Shown here piece after piece: positions 7,270 through 15,615 of a DNA stretch of 28,597 bases. The position numbers and the translations under genes were made by a program. Position 1 is the stretch's first letter, and each line of letters opens with the position of its first letter. Location: NCBI GenBank assembly GCA_037969115.1, contig JBBKWQ010000272.1, forward strand, positions 1-28,597, given 5' to 3'. The stretch comes from JBBKWQ01 sp037969115 (GTDB lineage Bacteria > Actinomycetota > Acidimicrobiia > Acidimicrobiales > Ilumatobacteraceae). The notes under the pieces are model-generated. The model had not been told where the DNA came from, searched no databases, and worked only from the letters and a program-made list of their open reading frames with translations.

Positions 7270-8138
7270 GCGTGACGACATCGCGGGTCAAGCTTGCGAT
7301 TCTGGCGCAGCCGAAACCGCTGCTGTTCGGTCTTGCGATTCTGGCTCCGTTCATCATCGTCGCCCTCATGCCGGGCCTGTTCGCGCCCCACGATCCGCTC
7401 GCGATCGAGGCGATTCCACTCCAGGGGCCCTCGCGGACGTACCTGCTCGGAACCGACGAGATCGGACGTGACCTCCTGAGCCGCAGCTTGTACGCGGCGA
7501 GGATCGACATCTTCGTCAGCCTGACAGCGGCATCCCTGGCGTTCGCGGTTGGGACCGTGATCGGCCTGTTCTCGGGCTACGCAGGCCGGCGAACCGACAT
7601 GGTGATCATGCGGATCGTCGACGTATTCCTGGCGTTTCCGACCATCGTGTTGGCATTGTTCCTGATCGCCATCTTCGGACGTGGGCAATGGGTCCAGATT
7701 CTTGCCATCGGCCTCGTCATGATGCCGTCGACCGCCCGATTCGCTCGCGGCGAGGGCATCGTGCTGCGGAGCCGAGGGTACGTCGAGGCGAGCCAGATTT
7801 CAGGCGCTTCCAGATTCCAAATTCTGTTCCGGCACATCCTTCCCAACGCGTTGCCGACCTTGCTCGTCGCGGCGAGCGTGTTGGCAGCGAGCGCCGTGTT
7901 GATTTCGGCGTCGCTGAGCTACCTGGGTCTCGGGGCGCAACCGCCCGATCCGAGCTGGGGCAACATGTTGAGGTCGGCGTTCAGCGTGGTCTACGACGCA
8001 CCGTTGTACGGTTTGGGCCCAGGCGTCTGCATCTCGCTGGTCGCCGGCGCATACATCATGATCGGCGAAGGCCTGCGTCGGCGCTGGCGCAGCGATCGCA
8101 GCAACACCACGCTCGGCGGCTCGGTTGGTGGCCTGTGA
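7266..8138 (+). CDS. ABC transporter permease, DppC/OppC type
   Basis: The 290-aa membrane protein is the partner permease. An N-terminal helix (LFGLAILAPFIIVALMPGLF) is followed by the family motif HDPLAIE..LQGPS..YLLGTDEIGRDLLSRSLYAARID, then a core of membrane spans. The EAA docking loop is EASQISGASRFQILFRHILPNALPT, with SLSYLGLGAQPPDPSWGNML near the C-terminus. These are all standard for DppC. It starts at a GTG overlapping the DppB-like stop and ends overlapping the ATPase start, so the transporter is made from one coupled message. Confidence 0.92.
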   Translation: MSVTTSRVKLAILAQPKPLLFGLAILAPFIIVALMPGLFAPHDPLAIEAIPLQGPSRTYLLGTDEIGRDLLSRSLYAARIDIFVSLTAASLAFAVGTVIGLFSGYAGRRTDMVIMRIVDVFLAFPTIVLALFLIAIFGRGQWVQILAIGLVMMPSTARFARGEGIVLRSRGYVEASQISGASRFQILFRHILPNALPTLLVAASVLAASAVLISASLSYLGLGAQPPDPSWGNMLRSAFSVVYDAPLYGLGPGVCISLVAGAYIMIGEGLRRRWRSDRSNTTLGGSVGGL

Positions 8139-10195
8139 ATCCCGGCGATCGCGGCGCGCTCCGGATCGAAGGGCTGTCAGTCGACTACGCGGTCGACTCT
8201 GGCCGACTCCGCGCCCTGAACGACGTCACCTTGAGCGTTCCGGCCGGGCATCGCATGGCGATCGTCGGGGAGTCGGGTTCGGGCAAGAGCACCCTCGGGC
8301 TGGCGATGATGGGCTTGTTGCCTCGCAACAGCGCATCGGCCTTGGAACACCTCTCGATCGATGATGTCGCGGTGGATCTGACGTCGGCGAAGCAGCTGCG
8401 AGTGCTGCGCGGCGGCACGATTGCGATGGTATTTCAAGACGCCAAGGCATCGCTCGATCCGGTACGCACCATCGGGAGCCAGATCGGTGAGGTCCTGCGG
8501 GTCCATTCGGTCGTGGCTCGCAGAGCGGTCGCCTCCGAGGTGCAAAGGCTCTTGACGGCGGTCGAGATCAAGCAACCCCAACTGGTGGCGCGGCAGTACC
8601 CTCACGAGCTCTCGGGCGGTATGCGCCAGCGGGCGATGATCGCCGCCGCGCTCGCCGGGAGGCCTGCGGTACTGGTCGCCGACGAGCCCACCAGCGCGCT
8701 CGACGTGACGACACAGGCAACGGTCATCGATCTGCTGCGTCGGCTCGGCGAGACCGGGGAGATGACCACGCTCCTGATCACCCACGACCTTGCTCTGGTG
8801 GCCGGGTTCGCCGACAGCGTGACCGTGCTCTACGCCGGGGAGGTGGTCGAGATCGGTCCGGTCGTCGACGTGTACACCTCGCCGGCCCACCCCTACACGC
8901 GTGCGTTGCTCGGCTCGATCCCGAGCATCGCGACGAAGCGTTCCACGTTGTTGGGCAGCATTCCGGGATCGCTCCCCGATCTCACACAACCCCCGGACGG
9001 CTGTGTGTACGAGGAGAGGTGCGAGCTCGCCCGAGGCCGCGACCTCTGCCGCACGCAGCGCCCTCCACTTGTCGAGCGGGGATCGGATCGCAGCGTCGCA
9101 TGCCATTTTGCCGACGAGTTGCCGGCGATGCAGCCCGTCACCGATTCGCGGACCGTCACCCCGGTCAGCGTTGCCGAATCGGCGCTTCCGATCATCCAGA
9201 TGCGATCCGTCGTCAAGACGTTCGGGCGCAGTGGCGTACTCGGTACGAGAGGTCGGACAACCATCGCAGTGGGCGGCGTCGACCTCCGTATCGATGCGAG
9301 CGAGTCGGTCGGAGTCGTCGGCGAGTCGGGATCCGGGAAGACGACGCTGGCCCGCATCCTGATCGGTCTGGAAAAGGCGGACTCGGGAACGATTGCGGCA
9401 GTTCGTGATGGTCTCCTGGCGGAGGTCGACCGCTTGCCGAAGCACTTCGGTCAGTTCGTCTTTCAAGACCCCGGTGACAGCCTGAACCCGCTGATGTCGG
9501 TCGGGCACATCATCAGTGAGCCGTTGGTTCTTCGCGATGGCGGGCGAGCACGGCGCTATCAGGACCGCGTTGCTGAGCTGCTCGAGGACGTCGGTCTCGG
9601 CGCAGCGATGGCGCCTCGCCGCCCGCTCGAACTGTCCGGCGGTCAGCGGCAACGAGTCGCGATCGCTCGGGCGCTTTCCACACAACCGAAACTGATCATC
9701 GCCGACGAGGCGGTCGCATCGCTCGACATGTCGGCACGTGGACAGATCCTCAATCTGCTGGCCGATCTCCAACGAGAACACGGGTTCGCCTACCTCCACA
9801 TTTCGCACGATCTGTCGATGGTTCGTCATGTCTGTGATCGCGTGGTCGTGATGTACGGCGGTCGAGTGGTCGAAACGGCCGATGTCGATGCACTGTTCGA
9901 GCATCCTGGCCACCCGTACACGCAGGCGTTGATCAGCGCCGTGCCGATCCCCGATCCTGCGGTCGAGCACGATCGGCAACGTGTCCTTTTGGGTGTCGAG
10001 GCGGGCGAGTCGGTGTCGGCCGCGGCGGCGACGGGATGTGCGTTCCGATTCCGGTGCCCATTGGCGCAGCAGCGGTGCGAGGACGAACGTCCCGAGCTGG
10101 ATCCCTCCAGCGAACACGCCGTCGCGTGCCACTTTCGCGATGAGGCATCACAACAGTTCCGGGCGGCGTCCGTCGCTGGTGCAGCGTCCCCATGA
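8135..10195 (+). CDS. Fused double ATPase of the peptide/opine-type ABC transporter (DppD-DppF fusion)
   Basis: The 686-aa protein joins two complete ATPase domains. Half 1 has Walker A GESGSGKST at about residue 44, signature LSGGMRQR at about 159 and Walker B VLVADEPTSALD at about 180. Half 2 has Walker A GESGSGKTT at about 396, LSGGQRQR at about 501 and LIIADEAVASLD at about 522. Each half ends in the C-terminal extension of this subfamily with its cysteine pattern (CVYEERCELA, later ACHF; CAFRFRCPLA, later ACHF). The fused chain would power the two permeases from the cytoplasmic face. Second-half Walker B has Glu-Ala instead of Glu-Pro, which should not matter. The GTG start at 8135 overlaps the upstream stop. 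Confidence 0.93.
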   Translation: MNPGDRGALRIEGLSVDYAVDSGRLRALNDVTLSVPAGHRMAIVGESGSGKSTLGLAMMGLLPRNSASALEHLSIDDVAVDLTSAKQLRVLRGGTIAMVFQDAKASLDPVRTIGSQIGEVLRVHSVVARRAVASEVQRLLTAVEIKQPQLVARQYPHELSGGMRQRAMIAAALAGRPAVLVADEPTSALDVTTQATVIDLLRRLGETGEMTTLLITHDLALVAGFADSVTVLYAGEVVEIGPVVDVYTSPAHPYTRALLGSIPSIATKRSTLLGSIPGSLPDLTQPPDGCVYEERCELARGRDLCRTQRPPLVERGSDRSVACHFADELPAMQPVTDSRTVTPVSVAESALPIIQMRSVVKTFGRSGVLGTRGRTTIAVGGVDLRIDASESVGVVGESGSGKTTLARILIGLEKADSGTIAAVRDGLLAEVDRLPKHFGQFVFQDPGDSLNPLMSVGHIISEPLVLRDGGRARRYQDRVAELLEDVGLGAAMAPRRPLELSGGQRQRVAIARALSTQPKLIIADEAVASLDMSARGQILNLLADLQREHGFAYLHISHDLSMVRHVCDRVVVMYGGRVVETADVDALFEHPGHPYTQALISAVPIPDPAVEHDRQRVLLGVEAGESVSAAAATGCAFRFRCPLAQQRCEDERPELDPSSEHAVACHFRDEASQQFRAASVAGAASP

Positions 10196-11187
10196 CCTTT
10201 CGAGCGTTCGTCGAGCAACGCGACCACTACTTCGACAAGCGCCGCGATTGCCTCGCGGAAGGGCCGGTCGGCGGGCCTTCGGCGTGGACGACGTCAGCGT
10301 TGACCTCGGACCAGGCGTGGCGGTTCGACGTTCCTCAACCCGTGCTCGCGGCGCTCGACGTACTGCTCGATGAACTCGACGCGGCGGGCAAGGTTCTGGG
10401 CGAGTTGACGCCGAACGACGTCGCGCTCGGCGAGTCCGGACTCGTTATCGACAGCTGGCGTGAGTCAGTTGAATCCGGTCGTGGCATCGCCCTCGTACGG
10501 GGTTTCCCCGTCGAACGGTGGGGACCCGAGCGCACCGCGTTGGCGACCTGGTGCATCGGAATGCGCCTTGGTTCTCCCGGCGCACAGAACCCGAAGGGAG
10601 ACCTGCTCGGTCACGTTCGAGACGACGGTGAGGCGAGTCGCAACGAGCACGCTCGCCTCTACCAGACGAGTCGCCGGATCGGATTCCATTGCGACTACGC
10701 AGACGTCGTCGGCCTGATGTGTCTGCAACAGTCGCAACGCGGCGGCGACAGCCTGGTTGCCAGTTCCGTTGCGATTCACGACGAACTCTGGAGTCTGGAC
10801 CAAGCAACGTTGCGGCGCTTGCAGGAGCCCGTGTGGTTGGATCTGAGGGACGAGAGTTCGGTGCCGGCGGTGGCCGTCAAGCCGTTCACGTTCGACGGCG
10901 TTCGACTTCGGGTGTTCTACCACTCCGACTATTTCCGCTCGGCGGACCGCCACAACGGGGACTATGCGATGTCCGCAGCACTCCAGTCGGCGCTCGATCG
11001 TTTCGACGATCTGGCTGCTGATCCGCAATTCTGTGTGCGAATGCGCCTCGAACCAGGCGATTTGCAACTCCTGTCGAATCACTCGATCGTGCACGCCCGC
11101 TCTTCCTACGAGGACGATCCAACGTCGCCTCGGCACCTACTCAGGCTCTGGCTGTCGCTGATGAACCAACGAACGGAGACATCATGA
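10192..11187 (+). CDS. Fe(II)/2-oxoglutarate-dependent dioxygenase, TauD/TfdA family
   Basis: The 331-aa protein carries the facial triad: His166 and Asp168 in GFHCDYADVV, and a distal His301 in LLSNHSIVHARSSYED. It is followed by the 2-oxoglutarate-binding arginine region (RHLLRLWL, Arg314/Arg318). GGDSLVASSVAIHDEL after the HxD motif is characteristic of TauD/TfdA and gamma-butyrobetaine-hydroxylase relatives. Such enzymes hydroxylate an aliphatic carbon, often beside a heteroatom so that the C-N, C-O or C-S bond then breaks. It is coupled to the ATPase (ATGA) and to the next dehydrogenase, so it probably acts early on the imported compound. The exact substrate is unknown. Confidence 0.87.
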   Translation: MTFRAFVEQRDHYFDKRRDCLAEGPVGGPSAWTTSALTSDQAWRFDVPQPVLAALDVLLDELDAAGKVLGELTPNDVALGESGLVIDSWRESVESGRGIALVRGFPVERWGPERTALATWCIGMRLGSPGAQNPKGDLLGHVRDDGEASRNEHARLYQTSRRIGFHCDYADVVGLMCLQQSQRGGDSLVASSVAIHDELWSLDQATLRRLQEPVWLDLRDESSVPAVAVKPFTFDGVRLRVFYHSDYFRSADRHNGDYAMSAALQSALDRFDDLAADPQFCVRMRLEPGDLQLLSNHSIVHARSSYEDDPTSPRHLLRLWLSLMNQRTETS

Positions 11188-11960
11188 TCGCTTCTGGAGC
11201 CGCGCTCGGCGAGGGCCTCCTCGACCGGGGTGTCATCGTCACGGGCGGAGCGAGCGGAATCGGTCGGGCGACGGTCGAAGCGATGGCCACGGCTGGAGCA
11301 CGAGTGGCGGTACTCGATCGTGATGCGGCCGGGATCGACGACACCTTGCGTGGCCTGGCGGAACCCGATCGGCACGTTGCGGTCCCGTTCGATCTGGCGG
11401 AGATCGGCGCGATCGGCGACATGGTCGCCGCCGTGCGACGCCAGCTGGGTGATCTGTGGGCGCTCGTGCACGCGGCCTCCGTGCTTCGGCGTCAACCACT
11501 CGATTCCGTGACCGAAGAAGATTGGGACTTTCAGCACGACGTCAACCTGAAAGCCTCGTTCTTCCTGAACCGGGCGGTCGGGCAGGAGTTGATTGCAGCG
11601 GAGGGAGGCGGACGAATCGTGAACTTCACCTCGGCAGCATTCCTCACCGGCGCAATCTCGGGCAGTGACGCCTATGTCGCGAGCAAAGGAGGAATCGTCA
11701 CGATGACTCGGAGTTTCGCCCGAACGTACGGCCCGCACGGGATCCTCGTGAACTGCATCTCGCCTGGCCAGATCGACACCCCGATGCAGCACATCGACAA
11801 TCCGCCGGAAGTGGTCGCCGCCGCTATACAGGCATGTCCCCTCCGACGGATGGGCAAGCCGAGCGAACTGGCGTCCGTGGCGGTCTTCCTGGCGTCGACC
11901 AATGCCAGCTTCGTGCACGGCGCCACCATCAACGTCAGTGGCGGCTCGGTGCTGTACTGA
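11184..11960 (+). CDS. Short-chain dehydrogenase/reductase (classical SDR)
   Basis: The 258-aa protein is a classical SDR. It has the cofactor motif TGGASGIG at about residues 17-24, with Asp in VAVLDRD suggesting NAD rather than NADP. The catalytic set is Ser150 (FTSAAF), Tyr164 and Lys168 (YVASK), followed by NCISPGQIDTPM. The C-terminus (HGATINVSGGSVLY) is a normal SDR end. It is the last gene of the transport operon, coupled to the dioxygenase through ATGA, so oxidation of the alcohol left by the dioxygenase or of a sugar hydroxyl is likely. Specificity cannot be predicted. Confidence 0.92.
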   Translation: MIASGAALGEGLLDRGVIVTGGASGIGRATVEAMATAGARVAVLDRDAAGIDDTLRGLAEPDRHVAVPFDLAEIGAIGDMVAAVRRQLGDLWALVHAASVLRRQPLDSVTEEDWDFQHDVNLKASFFLNRAVGQELIAAEGGGRIVNFTSAAFLTGAISGSDAYVASKGGIVTMTRSFARTYGPHGILVNCISPGQIDTPMQHIDNPPEVVAAAIQACPLRRMGKPSELASVAVFLASTNASFVHGATINVSGGSVLY

Positions 11961-11980
11961 GACCGAACGACACGCCAACG

Positions 11981-12172
11981 ATGAGAGCGACCACGACCAG
12001 AGCGACCGCACCGCTGCGAGGGTATGCGGTGGATCATCTCGCGGCGTACAAACGTCCCCAGGAGTTCCTTCGCGTCGACGCGATTCCGAAAGTCGGTTTG
12101 TCAAAGGTCAGGCGCTCCAATCCGGCGGTCGATCTCGGGCTCGACCCGCCGATACGGGCACGCCACCCTTGA
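11981..12172 (+). pseudogene. Remnant of an AMP-forming acyl-CoA synthetase/ligase C-terminus
   Basis: A 63-codon frame contains AAYKRPQEFLRVDAIPKVGLSKVRR. This follows the C-terminal subdomain of AMP-forming ligases (yKxP...vdxlPkTxxGKvxR), including the position of the catalytic lysine, although GK has become SK. The remaining 450 or so residues of a ligase are absent, and the sequence just before the motif (TTTRATAPLRG) is not ligase-like. It is probably a decayed or deleted ligase gene left between the SDR and the next promoter. A translated small protein is possible but there is no ribosome site. Confidence 0.5.
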
Positions 12173-12197
12173 TCGGTCTCCGCCGGTGATCTACGCT
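12169..12197 (+). promoter_or_regulatory. Sigma70-type promoter of the second catabolic operon
   Basis: TTGATC (12169-12174) and TACGCT (12192-12197) are spaced by exactly 17 bp. A start near 12204 gives a leader of about 43 nt with GGAAGGA before the ATG at 12247. The operator at 12196 abuts the -10. Confidence 0.6.
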
Positions 12198-12211
12198 GGA
12201 AACGTTCTCAG
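12196..12211. promoter_or_regulatory. Putative LacI-type operator
   Basis: CTGGAAACGTTCTCAG is a near-palindrome (matched CTG..AACGTT..CAG) lying over the predicted transcription start. This is a classical repressing position. Its left half is identical to the reverse complement of the right half of the site at 2097. Confidence 0.55.
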
Positions 12212-12246
12212 GAATTGCTCTAGAACGCCGTCATGGAAGGAACAGG

Positions 12247-13374
12247 ATGAGCAAGATTGCTCGTGTCGCCCCGATCACGTTGGAGTATCCAGAGCCGAAC
12301 GATGACGGCGCACTGCGCAGAATCACGCTGTGCCGGCTCGAAACGACCGATGGGATCGTCGGCTGGGGCGAGGCGATCACCATGTGGCCCGAAGCCTGCA
12401 TCGCGACCGAGGTGATGATCGACGGCCTCGGCGACCTACTGATCGGTCGCGATCCGCTGGATCATGCGGTGATCAGCCGAGACATCGCAGCGCGCGCGTG
12501 GTGGTACGGCCCGGAAGGTGTTGCGTCCTTCGCTCGAAGTGCGATCGACATCGCCCTGTGGGACCTCCGCGGCAAAGTGAGTGGCCAGTCGCTGGTGACG
12601 ATGCTCGGCGGAGCCGTGCAAGAACGTGTGCCGGTGATCGCATCGACCCATGCCTTTCTCCCCAGCCTCGAAGCTGAAGTCGAGCGACACGCGGGTTACG
12701 TCGCTGCCGGCTTTCACGGTTTCAAGATCGGACTCGGCAAGAAGGGCGCCGCACGCGTCGGATACGAGTTCGACCGCGACGTCGAGTTCATGCGGCTGCT
12801 TCGTGAAGCGGCGGGCCCGGGTCCGGACATCATGTTCGACCGTGGCCAGCATTTGAAGTGGGACGCGGGGTACGCCGTGAAACTGACGAAGGCGTGGGAG
12901 GAATACGGTCTGCGCTGGATCGAGGAGCCGCTCGAGCCGTGGGACGTCCAGGGTTTCGAACAGCTGCGTGCACACTGCACCAGCCTCGTCGCGACCGGCG
13001 AGCGGTGTTGGACGACCGACCAGTACCGGCGGCTGATCGCGACGGGCATCGTCGACGTGGTCGGGTGCGACCCGGGTCGCGCCGGTGGCATCACCGGTTT
13101 TCGCGAGATGGTGGCCGCTGTCGAGCAGTCCCAACTCTGGTTCAATGCGCACGCCTGGAGCAGCGCGATTGTCAGTGCTGCCAGCTTGGCGATGTCGTTG
13201 ACATCGGATCGATGCATCTACTTCGAACTCAAACCGCTCGAGAATCCGATGCAACACGAACTCGTGAGCGAACCGTTCTGGCACATCGACGGTTATATGG
13301 AGGGGCGCGACGGGCCGGGTCTCGGCATCGAGGTCGACGAGGCTGTCGTCGCCAAATACCGGGTTGGTCGATGA
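12247..13374 (+). CDS. Enolase-superfamily protein, mandelate racemase/muconate lactonizing subgroup (sugar-acid dehydratase-like)
   Basis: The 375-aa protein has an N-terminal capping domain followed by a TIM barrel. Metal ligands are Asp198 (MFDRGQ), Glu226 (WIEEPLEP) and Glu252 (ATGERCWT). The base dyad Asp275-His302 has exactly the spacing of mandelate racemase Asp270-His297. Lys160 (FKIG) stands at the place of the lysine motif, but the second lysine is Gly162, so only the His-side base seems complete; that fits a syn-dehydratase of an acid sugar better than a racemase. The family uses Mg2+ to abstract the proton alpha to a carboxylate. GGAAGGA precedes the ATG. It is first in a five-gene coupled run. 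Confidence 0.87.
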   Translation: MSKIARVAPITLEYPEPNDDGALRRITLCRLETTDGIVGWGEAITMWPEACIATEVMIDGLGDLLIGRDPLDHAVISRDIAARAWWYGPEGVASFARSAIDIALWDLRGKVSGQSLVTMLGGAVQERVPVIASTHAFLPSLEAEVERHAGYVAAGFHGFKIGLGKKGAARVGYEFDRDVEFMRLLREAAGPGPDIMFDRGQHLKWDAGYAVKLTKAWEEYGLRWIEEPLEPWDVQGFEQLRAHCTSLVATGERCWTTDQYRRLIATGIVDVVGCDPGRAGGITGFREMVAAVEQSQLWFNAHAWSSAIVSAASLAMSLTSDRCIYFELKPLENPMQHELVSEPFWHIDGYMEGRDGPGLGIEVDEAVVAKYRVGR

Positions 13375-14222
13375 CGGTTCGTCTTTCGTGCAACGACTAC
13401 GCGTGGCCGGTGCTCGGTCATCGAGCGGCGCTGGCCGTGATCCGCGACCTCGGCTTCGAAGGTGTCGACATCGGTCTGTTCGCCGACGCCACGCACGTCA
13501 AGCTGTCATCGGTGCTCGAAGCGCCCGATCGGCGTGCTGCCGAGTTGGCCGTCGCCGTCGATCAGGCCGGCCTCCGAGTCGCCGACGTGTTCCTCACGTC
13601 GAGCATGGAGATCGATCGGCTGACGCCCACCAGTCGGGCTGATGACGACGTCGAGCAGCTTCGGTCGATCTTCGGTTCGACCGTCGCATTCGCTGCCGAA
13701 CTGAAGGCGCCAGGAATCACGCTGCTTCCCGGCGTCGTCGCCGACGGCCAATCGGTCGCTCAAGCGATCTCGTTGGCAGCGGAAGGTCTGGCACCGCTCG
13801 TCGAGATGGGCGCCGAGCGGGGCCTCGGAGTTTCGATCGAACCGCACGTGGGTTCATGCGTCGAGACACCCGAGGCCACGATCGAGCTGCTCGAACGTTG
13901 TCCCGGACTCAGCATCACGCTCGATCCGTCGCACTTCATCTACGGCGGCTGTTCGACGGAACGAATGACGCCACTCGCCGAGCACTCGCGTCACGTGCAG
14001 GTACGCCCGGCAGGCCCGGGCGTCATGCAGGCCAAGGTTCGAGACAACCAGATCGACCTCGGCATGCTGGTCGCTGCGCTCCGAGCCGTCGGGTACGACG
14101 GTTGGATCGCCAGCGAGTTCGTGTGGATGCAGAAGTGGGCCTGCGACGAAGTCGACAACACGGGTGAATCTTCGTTGCTGCGCGAGGTGCTGTCGAGCCT
14201 GCTGAACGAGGGCGAAGAATGA
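13371..14222 (+). CDS. Sugar phosphate isomerase/epimerase-like TIM-barrel protein (xylose isomerase-like, AP endonuclease 2 family)
   Basis: The 283-aa protein shows the metal-site pattern of the family: Glu157 (SIEPHVGS), Asp185 and His188 (LDPSHF), His208 (RHVQVR) and Glu249 (ASEFV). The start NDYAWPVLGHRAAL..IRDLGFEGVDIGLF is the usual first barrel strand and helix. Relatives include hydroxypyruvate isomerases, tagatose/psicose epimerases, inosose dehydratases and 3-dehydroshikimate-type dehydratases. It overlaps the enolase-type gene and the next dehydrogenase by four bases each, so it acts on the same polyol-like intermediates. The precise reaction is open. Confidence 0.85.
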   Translation: MTVRLSCNDYAWPVLGHRAALAVIRDLGFEGVDIGLFADATHVKLSSVLEAPDRRAAELAVAVDQAGLRVADVFLTSSMEIDRLTPTSRADDDVEQLRSIFGSTVAFAAELKAPGITLLPGVVADGQSVAQAISLAAEGLAPLVEMGAERGLGVSIEPHVGSCVETPEATIELLERCPGLSITLDPSHFIYGGCSTERMTPLAEHSRHVQVRPAGPGVMQAKVRDNQIDLGMLVAALRAVGYDGWIASEFVWMQKWACDEVDNTGESSLLREVLSSLLNEGEE

Positions 14223-15283
14223 CGCGGCGTACCCGTGTCGGTGTAATCGGAGCCGGTGTGTGGGCTCAGGTGTCCCACATTCCGACCCTGCTCGAACGCC
14301 GGGATGAGATCGAACTCGTCGGCGTCTGCCGCAAAGGTGCCGACGACCTCGCCCGCGTCAAGGAGCAGTTCGGATTCACGATGGCGAGTGAGGACTACAC
14401 GGACGTGCTCGATGCAGGGCTCGACGTCTGCATCATCGCCAGTCCGGTCGGCTTTCATCACGAACACGCGATTGCAGCGCTTCAGTCCGGGGCGCACGTG
14501 CTGTTGGAGAAACCAGTGACGCTCGACCCTGCTGATGCGTGGCACATCGCATCAACGGCTGAATCGCTCGATCGGCATGTCGTCGTCGCGTTCGGATGGA
14601 ACTACCTGCCGACCTTCGTTGCTGCCCAACAGCTGTGGGAGGACGGTGGCGTCGGCACGATCGAACACGTGATGGTGCACATGGCATCGGGCACCCGGGA
14701 GTTGCTCAGCGGCACGTCGCTCTACTCCGCCGGCCCGACCGAACAGGTCGTCGACACAGCGACGTGGACCGACCCCGCGGTGTCGGGCGGCGGGTACGCC
14801 CAGGCCCAGCTCACGCACATCTTCGCTTGGATGCTGGGCGTCACGTCGATGCGCGCATCTCAGGTCTTCGCGATGGGATCGCAGCCGCACGGCGCCCCGG
14901 TCGAGCTGCACGACGCGATGTCGATTCGGTTCGTCGGTGGCGCAACCGGCTCCGTCAGCGGTGCGTCGTTCCACAGCGGTGCCCAGGCTGATCGGCACCA
15001 GTACGAGGTCCGCGTATTCGGATCGGAGGGGCAACTACACGCTGACCTCGAACGGGACCGACTCTGGATGTGGCGTCGCGATCACGCGGAACAGTCGGCG
15101 CTGCTGCCGCCCGATGCGGGCGCGTACCACTGCCGCGGCCCGGTTCACGCGATCCTCGATCTCGCACAGGCGCGCGAGGCGATCAATCGATCTCCGATCG
15201 AGCTCGGCGCGAGAACCGTCGAGGTCCTGGCAGCGGCGTACGCCAGTATGTCGTCCGGTCGCCCTGAGCAGGCGGTTGCCTGA
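14219..15283 (+). CDS. Gfo/Idh/MocA family NAD(P)-dependent oxidoreductase
   Basis: The 354-aa protein starts with the Rossmann motif VGVIGAGVWAQVSHIPTL. It has VCIIASPVGFHHEHAIAALQSGAHVLLEKPVTL, with the family's EKP motif (catalytic Lys98) at the end of the nucleotide domain. The C-terminal alpha/beta domain is of normal length. Family members oxidise or reduce ring hydroxyls of sugars and inositols. It is sandwiched by coupled overlaps between the isomerase-like and mutarotase-like genes, which supports a sugar- or cyclitol-like intermediate. Confidence 0.9.
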   Translation: MTRRTRVGVIGAGVWAQVSHIPTLLERRDEIELVGVCRKGADDLARVKEQFGFTMASEDYTDVLDAGLDVCIIASPVGFHHEHAIAALQSGAHVLLEKPVTLDPADAWHIASTAESLDRHVVVAFGWNYLPTFVAAQQLWEDGGVGTIEHVMVHMASGTRELLSGTSLYSAGPTEQVVDTATWTDPAVSGGGYAQAQLTHIFAWMLGVTSMRASQVFAMGSQPHGAPVELHDAMSIRFVGGATGSVSGASFHSGAQADRHQYEVRVFGSEGQLHADLERDRLWMWRRDHAEQSALLPPDAGAYHCRGPVHAILDLAQAREAINRSPIELGARTVEVLAAAYASMSSGRPEQAVA

Positions 15284-15615
15284 TGGAACGACTGTGTCAT
15301 GCGTTCGTGCTGACCGAGGGCTCCGAAGCCGAGTACGACCGCATGCATGCCGAGATCTGGCCAGAACTCGTGGCGGCGATTGTCGATTCCGGGTATCGGG
15401 ACTATTCGCTCTTTCGGCGCGGCACTCACGTGATCTGCGTCTGCGAGTGTCATCCCGACGTCGCAACGTCCCGACGCCGGATGACCGAGCGACACCAGGA
15501 TGTCGTCGACCGGTGGAACGAGGCAATGGAGCCGCTGATCGCGACGATGGTCGACGATGACGGTGCCTTGTTCGAATACGAACTCTGCTGGTACCTCGAA
15601 GGAGATCAGACATGA
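15283..15615 (+). CDS. L-rhamnose mutarotase-like protein (RhaM family)
   Basis: The 110-aa protein matches RhaM in size (E. coli about 104 aa) and motifs. YDRMHAEIWPEL contains His22, which falls at the same number as the catalytic His of E. coli RhaM. Further matches are YRDYSLFRRG and VVDRWNEAMEPL. RhaM interconverts anomers of L-rhamnose. No rhamnose isomerase, kinase or aldolase is nearby, so here it probably serves another deoxysugar or a sugar hemiacetal made by the neighbouring enzymes. It begins at a TGATG overlap and ends at an ATGA overlap with the P450 gene. Confidence 0.85.
   Translation: MERLCHAFVLTEGSEAEYDRMHAEIWPELVAAIVDSGYRDYSLFRRGTHVICVCECHPDVATSRRRMTERHQDVVDRWNEAMEPLIATMVDDDGALFEYELCWYLEGDQT

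Noticed and set aside
8177..10132. 651-codon minus-strand open frame opposite the double ATPase
   Set aside because: The plus strand encodes two complete ATPase domains; the antisense product has no recognisable motif.
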